Assembly (NCBI GenBank): GCA_900539375.1
Contig: UQBY01000001.1
Span: 124,001-188,000 of the forward strand
Direction of reading: 5' to 3'
DNA: 64,000 bases
Source: an uncultured Clostridium sp.
GTDB lineage: Bacteria > Bacillota > Clostridia > Clostridiales > Clostridiaceae
Shown: in pieces, positions 25,514 through 34,604 of the stretch
Numbering within the stretch: the first letter of the stretch is position 1
Layout of the letters: the number at the start of each line of letters is the position of its first letter
Notes under the pieces: model-generated
Told to the model about the DNA's origin: nothing
Seen by the model: the letters and a program-made list of their open reading frames with translations, nothing else
Databases searched by the model: none
Made by a program: the position numbers and the translations under genes

Positions 25514-26254
25514 ATGTTAAAGGGTAAGTGTGCTATAGTTACAGGAGCTGCTAAGGGTATTGGAAAAGCAATAGCTTTAAAACTTGCTTCTTTAGGAGCT
25601 AACATAGTGTTAAATTATAGAAGCAGTGAAGAAAAAGCTATTGAAACTGAAAATGAAATAAAGGCTCTTGGTGTTGAAGTTTTAAGAGTTAAAGGAGATA
25701 TAAGTAATATTTCAGATGTGGAAAATTTAATCAATACTGCTAAAGAAAACTTTGGAAAAATTGATATAATGGTAAATAATGCAGGTATAACTAAAGATAC
25801 ATTAATATTAAGAATGAAAGAAGAAGACTTTGATTCTGTTATAAATGTTAATCTTAAGGGAGTATTTAATTGCTTAAAAACTATAACTCCTGTTATGGTA
25901 AAACAAAGAGAAGGTAAAATAATAAATCTTTCTTCAGTAGTAGGATTATCTGGAAATGCAGGACAAGTAAACTATGCAGCATCAAAGGCTGGGGTAATAG
26001 GAATGACAAAATCTTTAGCTAAAGAAGTTGGTGCTAGAGGAATTACTGTAAATGCAGTTGCACCAGGATTTATTGAAACTGACATGACAGAAGTTTTAGG
26101 AGATAAGTTTAAAGAAGAAGCTAAAAAAGCAATTCCATTAAAAAGACTTGGAAAGCCAGAAGACGTTGCAAATGTTGTAGCATTTTTAGCAAGTGAAGAT
26201 GCAAATTATATTACAGGTCAAGTTATTCAAGTTGATGGCGGAATGGTAATGTAA
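25514..26254 (+). CDS. fabG: 3-oxoacyl-ACP reductase
   Basis: A 246-residue NADPH-dependent SDR that reduces beta-ketoacyl-ACP. The cofactor motif TGAAKGIG is at 10-17, NNAG near 87, and the Ser-Tyr-Lys set is in SSVVGLSGNAGQVNYAASKAG-type sequence. GGAGG is 6 bases before the ATG. Placement between fabD and fabF is the conserved order. Another SDR at 13,841 is a paralogue outside the operon. Confidence 0.97.
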   Translation: MLKGKCAIVTGAAKGIGKAIALKLASLGANIVLNYRSSEEKAIETENEIKALGVEVLRVKGDISNISDVENLINTAKENFGKIDIMVNNAGITKDTLILRMKEEDFDSVINVNLKGVFNCLKTITPVMVKQREGKIINLSSVVGLSGNAGQVNYAASKAGVIGMTKSLAKEVGARGITVNAVAPGFIETDMTEVLGDKFKEEAKKAIPLKRLGKPEDVANVVAFLASEDANYITGQVIQVDGGMVM

Positions 26255-26271
26255 GTTATTAGGAGGTATTT

Positions 26272-27507
26272 ATGGAAAGAAGAGTTGTTATAACTGGAAT
26301 GGGAGCTGTTACTCCATTAGGAAATAATGTAGAAACTTATTGGGAAAATTTAAAAAATGGAGTTTTAGGAATAGATTTTATTAAAAATGTGGATACAGAA
26401 AACTTTGAAACAAAAATAGCAGCAGAAGTTAAAGACTTTAATCCAGAAGAAGTTTTAGATAGGAAAGAAGCTAGAAGATTAGATAGATATGAACAATTTG
26501 CAATGGTTGCAGCAGATGAAGCTATAAAAGACGCTAAATTAGATTTAGAAACAATTGATAAGAAAAGATTTGGTGTTTATGTAGGAGCTGGTACAGGTGG
26601 TCTTATAACTATGGAAAATGATATAAAAAAGATTGCAGAAAAACCTTCAAGAAAAGTTTCTCCATTTTTTGTACCAATGACTATAATAAATTTAAGTGCT
26701 GGAAATATTGCTATAAAATATGGAGCTAAGGGACCTTGTCTTGCAACAGTTACAGCTTGTGCTACAGGAAACAATTCAATAGGAGAAGCCTTTAGAGCAA
26801 TAAAACATGGTTATGCAGATGTAATTTTAGCAGGAAGTTCAGAAGCTCCTATATGCAGAATGGGTGTTGGTGGCTTTGCTGGAATGAAAGCTTTAAATAT
26901 AACTGATGACCCAAAGAAAGCTTCAATACCTTTTGATAAGGACAGAAATGGCTTTATAATGGGAGAAGGTGGAGCAATACTTGTTATGGAATCTTTAGAA
27001 AATGCAGAAAAAAGAGGAGCTAAGATTTTAGCTGAAATAGTTGGTTATGGCTCAACTTGTGATGCATATCATATAACTTCACCAGACCCTGAAGGAGAAG
27101 GGGCAGCAGAGGCTATGAGACTTGCAATTGAAGAAGCAGGTATAGAAAAAGAAGAAATATCATACATTAATGCTCATGGTACTTCAACAGGATTAAATGA
27201 TAAATATGAAACAATAGCAATTAAAAAGGCCTTTGGAGAAGCTGCATATAAAATTCCTGTATCCTCTACAAAGTCTATGACAGGACATCTTTTAGGAGGA
27301 GCTGGAGCAATAGAGGCAGTAGCTTGTGTAAAAGCCCTTGAAGATGGATTTATACCTCCAACAGTAGGACTTGAAAATCCAGATGAAGGATTAGATTTAG
27401 ATTATGTTCCTAAGGTTGGAAGAAAGGCTGATTTAAAATATACATTATCAAATTCCTTAGGTTTTGGTGGACATAATGCTACATTAGTCTTTAAGAAGTG
27501 GGAATAA
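26272..27507 (+). CDS. fabF: Beta-ketoacyl-ACP synthase II
   Basis: The elongating condensing enzyme (411 residues). Catalytic C163 lies in TACATGNNSIG; the two histidines are in NAHGTST and SMTGHLLGGAGA. The GFGGHN segment near the C-terminus completes the thiolase fold. GGAGG precedes the ATG. No FabB or second KAS II is seen in this operon, so it probably does all elongation condensations encoded here. Confidence 0.97.
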   Translation: MERRVVITGMGAVTPLGNNVETYWENLKNGVLGIDFIKNVDTENFETKIAAEVKDFNPEEVLDRKEARRLDRYEQFAMVAADEAIKDAKLDLETIDKKRFGVYVGAGTGGLITMENDIKKIAEKPSRKVSPFFVPMTIINLSAGNIAIKYGAKGPCLATVTACATGNNSIGEAFRAIKHGYADVILAGSSEAPICRMGVGGFAGMKALNITDDPKKASIPFDKDRNGFIMGEGGAILVMESLENAEKRGAKILAEIVGYGSTCDAYHITSPDPEGEGAAEAMRLAIEEAGIEKEEISYINAHGTSTGLNDKYETIAIKKAFGEAAYKIPVSSTKSMTGHLLGGAGAIEAVACVKALEDGFIPPTVGLENPDEGLDLDYVPKVGRKADLKYTLSNSLGFGGHNATLVFKKWE

Positions 27508-27525
27508 TTAAAAGGAGTGATATTT

Positions 27526-28041
27526 ATGGATTTTAATGGCATAAAGGAATTAATAGAAACTGTTAATTCTTCAGATATAGCTTATTTTGAATACGAAACA
27601 AATGATGGCCATATAAAAATGGATAAATCTTTAACTAGAAACTTAACTGAAGCTTCTTCAAACTCAAAGGAAATCATTATAAAAGATGAAAAAGAAACAA
27701 AAGCTTCTGTTGTAAATACTAGTAATGAGGATAAAAATATATCACAAACACAATCTATTAATAAAGAAGAAACTAAACCTTTAGAAGAAGATAATGAAAA
27801 TCTTTATATAGTAAAATCTCCTATGGTAGGAACTTTTTATAGTTCACCTTCACCAGATAAAGATGCTTTTGTAAGGGTAGGAGATAAAGTAAATGCCTCT
27901 TCAATTTTATGTATAATTGAAGCTATGAAGCTTATGAATGAAATTGAAAGTGAAGTTAATGGTACAATAAAAGAAATTCTTGTAAAAGATGGAGAAATGG
28001 TTGAATATGGTCAACCACTATTTAAGATAAAGGAGGATTAG
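27526..28041 (+). CDS. accB: Biotin carboxyl carrier protein of acetyl-CoA carboxylase
   Basis: A 171-residue carrier. The biotin-accepting lysine is K135 in IEAMKLMNEI. An N-terminal domain (1-40), a Ser/Lys/Glu-rich linker (about 42-92) and the C-terminal biotinyl domain follow the usual order. The ATG at 27,526 is 7 bases after GGAG; a GTG three codons earlier overlaps that site. The linker is charged rather than Ala/Pro-rich, which fits the AT-rich genome. Confidence 0.96.
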   Translation: MDFNGIKELIETVNSSDIAYFEYETNDGHIKMDKSLTRNLTEASSNSKEIIIKDEKETKASVVNTSNEDKNISQTQSINKEETKPLEEDNENLYIVKSPMVGTFYSSPSPDKDAFVRVGDKVNASSILCIIEAMKLMNEIESEVNGTIKEILVKDGEMVEYGQPLFKIKED

Positions 28042-28047
28042 GCTATT

Positions 28048-28470
28048 ATGATGGATATAAAAGAAATTAAAGAAATTTTACCTCATAGATACCCATTTCT
28101 TTTAGTTGATAAAATAACTGAAATAGAAGAAGGAAAAAGAGTAAAGGGATATAAAAATGTAACAATAAATGAGCCTTTCTTTCAAGGACATTTTCCAGAA
28201 TATCCTGTAATGCCAGGGGTTTTAGTACTTGAAGCTTTAGCTCAAGTTGGTGCTGTTGCAGTTTTAAGTATGGAACAATTTAAAGGAAAAAATCCTTTAT
28301 TTGCAGGAGCTGATAAAGTAAAGTGGAGAAGACAAGTAATGCCTGGAGATAAACTTGAATTAGAATGTGAAATAATAAAAATAAAAGGGCCAATAGGTAT
28401 TGGAAAGGCCTTAGCAACAGTTGATGGGAAAAAAGCCTGTGAAGCTGAAATAATGTTTGCTATAGGATAG
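28048..28470 (+). CDS. fabZ: 3-hydroxyacyl-ACP dehydratase
   Basis: A 140-residue hot-dog dehydratase with catalytic His in LPHRYPFLLVD and Glu in PGVLVLEALAQ. It removes water from 3-hydroxyacyl-ACP in each cycle. It sits between accB and accC, the standard clostridial order. Two consecutive ATGs (28,048 and 28,051) follow the AGGAGG inside the accB stop region; either could be used. No FabA or isomerase-type partner is seen. Confidence 0.97.
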   Translation: MMDIKEIKEILPHRYPFLLVDKITEIEEGKRVKGYKNVTINEPFFQGHFPEYPVMPGVLVLEALAQVGAVAVLSMEQFKGKNPLFAGADKVKWRRQVMPGDKLELECEIIKIKGPIGIGKALATVDGKKACEAEIMFAIG

Positions 28471-28480
28471 GTGATTAAAA

Positions 28481-29833
28481 ATGTTTAAAAAGGTGCTTAT
28501 TGCAAATAGAGGAGAAATAGCTGTTAGAATAATAAGAGCTTGTAGAGAAATGGGAATAGAAACAGTTGCAGTATATTCAGAAGCTGATAAATATGCTCTT
28601 CACACTCAACTTGCAGATGAAGCAGTGTGTATAGGACCTGCTTTATCTAAAGACAGTTATTTAAACATAACTAATATATTAAGTGCATGTGTTTTAACTG
28701 GAGCAGATGCTATTCATCCAGGTTTTGGTTTCCTTTCTGAAAATGCTAAATTTGCTAAGATGTGCAAAGAATGTAATATAAAATTTATAGGACCTGATTA
28801 TACTTCTATTGAACTTATGGGAAATAAAGCAAAGGCAAGGGAAGTTATGAAAAAAGCTAAAGTTCCAGTTGTTCCAGGTTTTGAAGGTGTTATAAAAGAT
28901 GAAAAGCATGCCCTTTCTATTGCAAAAGAAATAGGATATCCTGTTATGATAAAAGCTTCAGCAGGAGGTGGAGGAAAGGGAATAAGAATTGCCTTTAATG
29001 ATGAAGAATTTAAAAATGGATATAATACTGCAAAAGCTGAAGCTAAAGCATGTTTTGGAGATGATACTTTATATATTGAAAAATATGTTCAAAAACCAAA
29101 GCATATAGAATTTCAAATTTTAGCAGATTCCTTTGGAAATGTTATTCATCTTGGGGAAAGAGAATGTTCTCTTCAAAGAAAAAATCAAAAGGTATTAGAA
29201 GAAGCACCATCAACATTTTTAACAGAAGAATTAAGAGAAGAGATGGGTGAAATAGCTAAAAAAGCAGCTCTTGCTGTAAATTATGAAAATGCTGGTACAA
29301 TTGAATTTTTAGTAGATAAAGACCATAATTATTATTTTATGGAGATGAATACTAGAATTCAAGTTGAACACCCTATTACAGAAATGATAACAGGAGTAGA
29401 TATTGTTAAAGAACAATTGAAAATAGCTTCTGGTATGCCTTTAACTTTAACTCAAAAAGACATAAAAATAAAAGGACATGCAATTGAGTGTAGAATAAAT
29501 GCAGAGGAACCTGAAAAAGATTTTAGACCCTGTCCTGGAACAATTGAAGAGTTATATCTTCCAGGAGGAAGAGGCATAAGACTTGATTCTGCAATTTATT
29601 GTGGATATAAAATTCCTCCTTATTATGATTCTATGCTTGCAAAGTTAATTGCTTTTGGAGATTCAAGAGAAGAAGCTATTACTATAATGAAAAGAGCTCT
29701 TGGAGAATTTGGAATAGTAGGGGTTAAGACTAATATAGATTTTCAATATTCATTACTAGAAATGGATAAGGTTATTGAGGGAGATTATGATACATCTTTC
29801 TTAAATGAAGTTATGGTGAAGAATAATGTTTAA
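28481..29833 (+). CDS. accC: Biotin carboxylase subunit of acetyl-CoA carboxylase
   Basis: An ATP-grasp enzyme of 450 residues that carboxylates biotin on AccB with ATP and bicarbonate. The glycine-rich ATP loop KASAGGGGKGIR, the metal-binding EMNTRIQVEHPITE and the FGFLSENA segment are intact. GGTGA precedes the ATG. It overlaps accD by 8 bases, coupling carboxylase and transferase subunit synthesis. Confidence 0.98.
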   Translation: MFKKVLIANRGEIAVRIIRACREMGIETVAVYSEADKYALHTQLADEAVCIGPALSKDSYLNITNILSACVLTGADAIHPGFGFLSENAKFAKMCKECNIKFIGPDYTSIELMGNKAKAREVMKKAKVPVVPGFEGVIKDEKHALSIAKEIGYPVMIKASAGGGGKGIRIAFNDEEFKNGYNTAKAEAKACFGDDTLYIEKYVQKPKHIEFQILADSFGNVIHLGERECSLQRKNQKVLEEAPSTFLTEELREEMGEIAKKAALAVNYENAGTIEFLVDKDHNYYFMEMNTRIQVEHPITEMITGVDIVKEQLKIASGMPLTLTQKDIKIKGHAIECRINAEEPEKDFRPCPGTIEELYLPGGRGIRLDSAIYCGYKIPPYYDSMLAKLIAFGDSREEAITIMKRALGEFGIVGVKTNIDFQYSLLEMDKVIEGDYDTSFLNEVMVKNNV

Positions 29834-30695
29834 TGGATTATTTAAAAAAACAAATTATGGAACAGTAAAACCAATTCCTCAAAGTTCATTAGAGGAAAAG
29901 CCTAATATACCTTCAGGAATGTGGCTTAAATGTAATAAATGTGGAAGTATAATATATAATGAGGATTTAGCTAGTAATTGTTATGTATGCTCAAGTTGTG
30001 GAAATCATTTAAGAATTAATGCTCATACAAGAATAAGTTTAATATTTGATAAAAATTCTTTTGTAGAAATTGGAAGAGAAATAAGAGAAACTAATCCATT
30101 ATCCTTTGAAGGGTATGAGGAAAAAATAGAAAAAGCAAAAAAAACTTCAGGAAGTAGTGAAGCTGTAATAACTGGTTTTGGAAAAATAAATGGAATAAAA
30201 GTAGCTTCTGCTATAATGGATAGTTTTTTTATGATGGGAAGTATGGGAACTGTTGTAGGAGAAAAAATAACAAATTTAATTGAACTTGCAATAGAAAATA
30301 ACCTTCCATTAATAATATTTACAACATCTGGTGGAGCTAGAATGCAAGAAGGAATTTTTTCTCTTATGCAAATGGCTAAAATAAGTGCAGCTCTTGCAAA
30401 ATTTGATGAAGCAGGACTTTTATATATAACAGTTTTAACAGACCCTACAACAGGTGGTGTTACTGCAAGTTTTGCTATGGAAGGAGATATTATATTAAGT
30501 GAGCCTGATGCTTTAGTAGGCTTTGCTGGAAGAAGAGTTATTGAAAATACAATTAAAGAAACTCTTCCTGAAAACTTTCAAAAAGCAGAATTTCTTCTTG
30601 AAAAAGGCTTTATAGATGCAATTATAGATAGAAGAGATTTAAGAAGAAAGCTTTATAGAATTCTTAGTATGCATGAGGTGGAAGAAAATAAATGA
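29826..30695 (+). CDS. accD: Acetyl-CoA carboxylase carboxyltransferase beta subunit
   Basis: A 289-residue crotonase-fold subunit. The N-terminal zinc ribbon has two CxxC pairs (CNKCGS near 36-41 and CSSCGN near 55-60). The catalytic segment includes TTSGGARMQEG and the GGVTASFAMEGD loop. It forms the alpha2-beta2 carboxyltransferase with AccA. Its last codons overlap the accA start by 4 bases. This gene is intact, unlike accA. Confidence 0.97.
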   Translation: MFNGLFKKTNYGTVKPIPQSSLEEKPNIPSGMWLKCNKCGSIIYNEDLASNCYVCSSCGNHLRINAHTRISLIFDKNSFVEIGREIRETNPLSFEGYEEKIEKAKKTSGSSEAVITGFGKINGIKVASAIMDSFFMMGSMGTVVGEKITNLIELAIENNLPLIIFTTSGGARMQEGIFSLMQMAKISAALAKFDEAGLLYITVLTDPTTGGVTASFAMEGDIILSEPDALVGFAGRRVIENTIKETLPENFQKAEFLLEKGFIDAIIDRRDLRRKLYRILSMHEVEENK

Positions 30696-31503
30696 GCAGA
30701 AATATGATAAAATCCATGTCTGAATGGGATAAAGTAGTTACAGCAAGACATAAGGATAGACCAACAGGGGAATTTTATATAGAAAATATCTTTAAACATT
30801 TTATTGAATTTCATGGAGATAGATATTTTGGAGATGATGCAGCAATTATTGGAGGAATAGGTTTTTTAGAGAAAACTCCAGTAACAGTTATTTCTATTAC
30901 AAAGGGAAGTAATACAAAAGAAAATATAAAGAGAAATTTTGGAATGCCAAAGCCAGAAGGATATAGAAAAGCATTAAGACTTATGAAACAAGCAGAAAAG
31001 TTTAAAAGACCTATTATATGTTTTATAGATACTCCAGGAGCTTTTTGTGGAGTTGATGCAGAGGAAAGAGGTCAAGGAGAAGCTATTGCTAAAAATTTAT
31101 TTGAAATGAGTAAGTTAAAAACTCCTATAGTTTCTGTTCTTATGGGAGAAGGAGGAAGTGGAGGAGCTTTAGCTTTAGCTGTTGCAGATAGAATTTTAAT
31201 GCTTGAAAATTCTATATACTCTATTTTATCTCCTGAAGGATTTGCTTCTATTTTGTGGAAAGATGAAGTCGTGTAAAGGAAGCTGCAGAAGCAATGAAAA
31301 TAACTGCTCAAGACTTAAAAGAGTTTAAAATAATAGATAAAATAATAAAAGAACCTTATGGAGGGGCACATAGAAATCCATTAAGGATGGCAATGTTTTT
31401 AAAGAAAAACCTTATAGAAGAGGTAAACTCTTTAAAAGAAAAGGATATATGTGAACTTACAGAGGAAAGATATAATAAATTTAGAAGCTTTGGAAGAGAA
31501 TAG
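30692..31503 (+). pseudogene. accA: Acetyl-CoA carboxylase carboxyltransferase alpha subunit, interrupted by a one-base frameshift
   Basis: The first frame encodes residues 1-194 (ending LSPEGFASILWKDEVV, stop at 31,274-31,276). The expected continuation SRVKEAAEAMKITAQDL is in another frame from about 31,267 to the stop at 31,503. Restoring one A in the GATGAAGTC at 31,263-31,270 (GAT-GAA-AGT-CGT) rejoins the two into a normal alpha subunit of about 270 residues. Catalytic loops (GAFCGVDAEERGQG; MGEGGSGGALALA) lie before the break. AccA is normally essential, so a sequencing or assembly error is a serious alternative to true inactivation. No slippery heptamer is seen. Confidence 0.9.
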
Positions 31504-31504
31504 T

Positions 31505-31582
31505 AAAAAGAAGTGTGAAAATATTATTTTTATAATTAAATTTTTTAATTGTACAAAATAGTAAATTCACACTTCTTTTTGT
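31505..31582 (+). terminator. Terminator of the fab-acc operon
   Basis: Perfect 15-base arms AAAAAGAAGTGTGAA (31,505-31,519) and TTCACACTTCTTTTT (31,566-31,580), separated by a 46-base AT-rich loop. Confidence 0.8.
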
Positions 31583-31675
31583 AAAGTATGTAAAAAATTT
31601 AAATAAATAATTCATAAATACATCTTTCTGTGATATTATATAATACATAAATAAAAAGAAAAGGAAGATGATTTT

Positions 31676-32608
31676 TTGGATATTGAGCTGAGAAACAAAG
31701 TTAATTTACTTTCAGAAAATTACAAAGAAATAAAAAAACAATTAAGAAGTGATGGAGATTTATTTAATCACTTTGAAGCATTGTTATATGGACTTACAGA
31801 TAAAAAATTAGATTTAGAAAAAATTAATGAAATAAGAGAATATATTAAAAGTAAAAAAACAAATTCTATTTTTAAGGGAAACTTTCTTAAGATATTTTCT
31901 ATTCTTATGGATAATAGAGAAGATTATAAAGAAGTTTATAAAAATACTATTATTGTTTATGATTTTTTAGTTTCTAAAGGATTTACTTATTCTAATGAAA
32001 CTGTCTTTGCTTCTTTTATACTTTCAAAAAGGTTTCAAGAGGAAGAATTAAACTATAGAGTAAATAAGCTTATTGAAATAAAAGAATTATTAGGAAGTAA
32101 TGAATATATAAGTTGTGCAAATTTAGCAGCAGGAAATAAAGATATAAAAACAATAGAAAAAGAATTTAATGAAGTAAAACAAACAATGATTTCTTTAGGA
32201 TATTTTTACGATTGTGAAAAGGAGAATTTTATTCTTACTCTTATATCAAATGAAGGAAATTTAAAAGAAAGAACTAAAAAGGCTATTAATATACTTAAAG
32301 AAATAGAAGAAAAGTATTTAATTAATTCTTTAAATTTCCTTTCTTTAATTGTAATAGCATCCTTATTTACCTCTTGTGAAAAAAGCTTTATATCAGAATT
32401 TAATGATGTATATAATATACTTAAAGAAACAAAAGGTTATAGATTTTTTATAAGTAAAGAAGTAAGACTTATTATTTCTTTATGTATTGTAATAAATAAA
32501 TATGCAGAAGAAATGAAAGCTGATTTAATAGATATCAATATAAATGATGAAATAAGTATACTTCTTATTTTAGAAGAACAAACAGCTATATCTATAGCAT
32601 CTATATAG
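31676..32608 (+). CDS. DUF4003-family protein
   Basis: A 310-residue, mostly helical soluble protein of a family known from Firmicutes without assigned function. It starts with TTG at 31,676 behind AAAAGGAAG. No catalytic motif is apparent; regularly spaced ERxxK/helical segments suggest an alpha-solenoid. It lies alone between the fab operon terminator and ackA (97-base gap). The family call is by overall recognition and would need a profile search. I do not assign a role. Confidence 0.65.
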   Translation: MDIELRNKVNLLSENYKEIKKQLRSDGDLFNHFEALLYGLTDKKLDLEKINEIREYIKSKKTNSIFKGNFLKIFSILMDNREDYKEVYKNTIIVYDFLVSKGFTYSNETVFASFILSKRFQEEELNYRVNKLIEIKELLGSNEYISCANLAAGNKDIKTIEKEFNEVKQTMISLGYFYDCEKENFILTLISNEGNLKERTKKAINILKEIEEKYLINSLNFLSLIVIASLFTSCEKSFISEFNDVYNILKETKGYRFFISKEVRLIISLCIVINKYAEEMKADLIDININDEISILLILEEQTAISIASI

Positions 32609-32705
32609 TATAAATAATAACCACAATAAAAAATTAAAATTTATGTATATAACTTTTAAATTTGGGGACTATATTAAATAGTTATGTTTATTTAGGAGGT
32701 AAATT

Positions 32706-33905
32706 ATGAAAATTTTAGTTTTAAATTGTGGTAGTTCTTCTTTAAAATATCAATTATTTAATATGGATAATGAAAGGGTTTTAGCTCAGGGTGTAGTTGA
32801 AAGGATAGGTCTTAATAATTCTATATTAACTCATAAAAAGGGTGAAGAAGAAAAGTATAAAATAAATATTGATTTTAAAAATCATAAAGAAGCTTTAACT
32901 AAGGTGCTTCAGTTATTAACTAGTAAAGAGCAGGGAGTTTTAAAATCTTTAAATGAAATTCATGCAGTAGGGCATAGAGTAGTTCATGGTGGAGAGAAAT
33001 ATTCTAAGGCTGTCTTAATTGATGAAGATGTTAAAAAGTCAATTAAAGCGCTTTTTTCTTTAGCCCCACTTCATAATCCTGCAAACCTTATTGGAATAGA
33101 AATTTGTGAAGATATTATGAAAAATACTCCAATGGTAGCTTTATTTGATACTGCATTTCACCAAAGTATGAATAAGGAAGAATATTTATATGCAATTCCT
33201 TATGAATTATATAAAGAAAATGGTATAAGAAAATATGGCTTTCATGGTTCATCTCATAAATATGTATCAGAAAAAGCAGCAGAACTTTTAAAAAAAGATA
33301 TAAAAGATTTAAAAATAATATCTTGCCATTTAGGAAATGGAGCTTCAATATGTGCTATAAAAGATGGAAAATCCTTTGATACAACTATGGGATTTTCCCC
33401 TTTAGATGGCTTAGTAATGGGAACAAGGTCTGGTAGCATTGACCCAACTATTCCAATATATCTAATGAAAAATAATAATTTATCAATTGAAGAAGTGGAT
33501 AATCTTTTAAATAAAAAGTCTGGAGTTTTAGGAATAAGTGAAGTAAGTTCTGACTTTAGAGATATTGAAGAAGAAGCTATGAAAGGAAATGAAAAGGCCT
33601 CTCTTGCTTTAGATATATTCCACTATAAAATAAAAACACAAATAGGTTCTTATATAGCAGCTTTAAATGGGGTAGATATTATTATCTTTACAGCAGGAGT
33701 AGGAGAAAATGGACCAGAAACTAGAGAAGCTATATTAAAGGATATGGAGTTTTTTGGAATAGTATTAGATAAGGAAAAAAATAAAGTAAGAGGAAAAATT
33801 CAAGAAATTTCAGCAGAAAATTCAAAGGTAAAAGTATTTGTTATTCCAACAAATGAAGAATTAGTTATTGCAAGGGAAACAAAAAAAATCATAGCACAAA
33901 AGTAA
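32706..33905 (+). CDS. ackA: Acetate kinase
   Basis: A 399-residue ASKHA-fold kinase that makes ATP and acetate from acetyl phosphate in fermentation. Motifs: LVLNCGSSSLKYQL at the N-terminus (Asn7, Ser10-12), GHRVVHGGE (catalytic Arg), FDTAFH, RKYGFHGSSHKY (catalytic His) and HLGNGAS. AGGAGG precedes the ATG. The usual upstream partner pta is not adjacent, so the two are unlinked or pta lies elsewhere. No terminator of note follows before the BlaI-type gene. Confidence 0.98.
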   Translation: MKILVLNCGSSSLKYQLFNMDNERVLAQGVVERIGLNNSILTHKKGEEEKYKINIDFKNHKEALTKVLQLLTSKEQGVLKSLNEIHAVGHRVVHGGEKYSKAVLIDEDVKKSIKALFSLAPLHNPANLIGIEICEDIMKNTPMVALFDTAFHQSMNKEEYLYAIPYELYKENGIRKYGFHGSSHKYVSEKAAELLKKDIKDLKIISCHLGNGASICAIKDGKSFDTTMGFSPLDGLVMGTRSGSIDPTIPIYLMKNNNLSIEEVDNLLNKKSGVLGISEVSSDFRDIEEEAMKGNEKASLALDIFHYKIKTQIGSYIAALNGVDIIIFTAGVGENGPETREAILKDMEFFGIVLDKEKNKVRGKIQEISAENSKVKVFVIPTNEELVIARETKKIIAQK

Positions 33906-34090
33906 CTTTATTTTCAAAAAATAGCATAAAAGTAAGTTGAAAATAAAAAATTGTCAATTCTATATTTGTATAAATATTTACAATTTATAGATTATATGAT
34001 ATTCTTTTATTTAAGGATTGTAATAGAGTGTATTATATTGTAATAATATACCTAGAGTTTAAATTTAAGTTAATTATGGAGGGAATAGCT

Positions 34091-34456
34091 ATGATAAATA
34101 AAATACCACAATCAGAATTAGAAGTTATGAAAGTAATATGGGAAAATGAAGAGCCAGTTTCTTCTAAGATTGTTACAACAAAACTTGAAGAAGTTAAAGG
34201 ATGGAAAAGAACTACTACATTAACTTTACTTTCAAGATTAGTTGAAAAAGGTTTCTTAGAAGCAGATAAAACAAGAAGACTTACTTATTATACTTCTTTA
34301 GTGCCAGAGAAAGATTATCTTGCATTAGAATCAAGTCATTTCTTTAAAAAGATATTTGGAAAATCTTTAAGTAGTTTAGTAAGCACTTTACATTCAAATA
34401 ATGATATAACTGAAGAAGATTTAAAAGAATTAGAAGAATGGATAAAAAACAGATAA
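34091..34456 (+). CDS. BlaI/MecI/CopY-family transcriptional regulator
   Basis: A 121-residue winged-helix repressor: IPQSELEVMKVIWENEEPVSS at the N-terminus, GWKRTTTLTLLSRLVEKGFL as recognition helix region, and a C-terminal dimerisation helix. The ATG at 34,091 follows GGAGGG by 8 bases; an ATG 21 codons earlier adds unlike residues and lacks a site. No BlaR1-type sensor or beta-lactamase gene adjoins it. In clostridia such orphan members control other genes, sometimes copper or cell-wall functions. Its targets are unknown. Confidence 0.88.
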   Translation: MINKIPQSELEVMKVIWENEEPVSSKIVTTKLEEVKGWKRTTTLTLLSRLVEKGFLEADKTRRLTYYTSLVPEKDYLALESSHFFKKIFGKSLSSLVSTLHSNNDITEEDLKELEEWIKNR

Positions 34457-34470
34457 TTTTACATACATTT

Positions 34471-34508
34471 AAAGAAAGTACTTTTGCAATGCAAAGGTGC
34501 TTTCTTTT
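34471..34508 (+). terminator. Terminator of the BlaI-type gene
   Basis: AAAGAAAGTACTTTTGC (34,471-34,487) pairs with GCAAAGGTGCTTTCTTT (34,491-34,507), with two G-U pairs, then a short T-rich tail. Confidence 0.8.
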
Positions 34509-34529
34509 TCTAGAAAAACTTTATTTTTA

Positions 34530-34559
34530 TTGATTTGTTTTTTTATGTTTTGTTATAAT
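34530..34559 (+). promoter_or_regulatory. Promoter of the rluD-pyrR-methyltransferase genes
   Basis: TTGATT (34,530-34,535), 18-base spacer, TATAAT (34,554-34,559). Confidence 0.6.
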
Positions 34560-34604
34560 AAGTTGTAAATGAAATAGAAAATATAAAAATGCAAAGGAGT
34601 AGTA

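Noticed and set aside
31255..31300. Programmed ribosomal frameshifting in accA
   Set aside because: No X-XXY-YYZ slippery heptamer precedes the break, no downstream stem or pseudoknot is obvious, and accA is not a known recoded gene. A one-base deletion is simpler.
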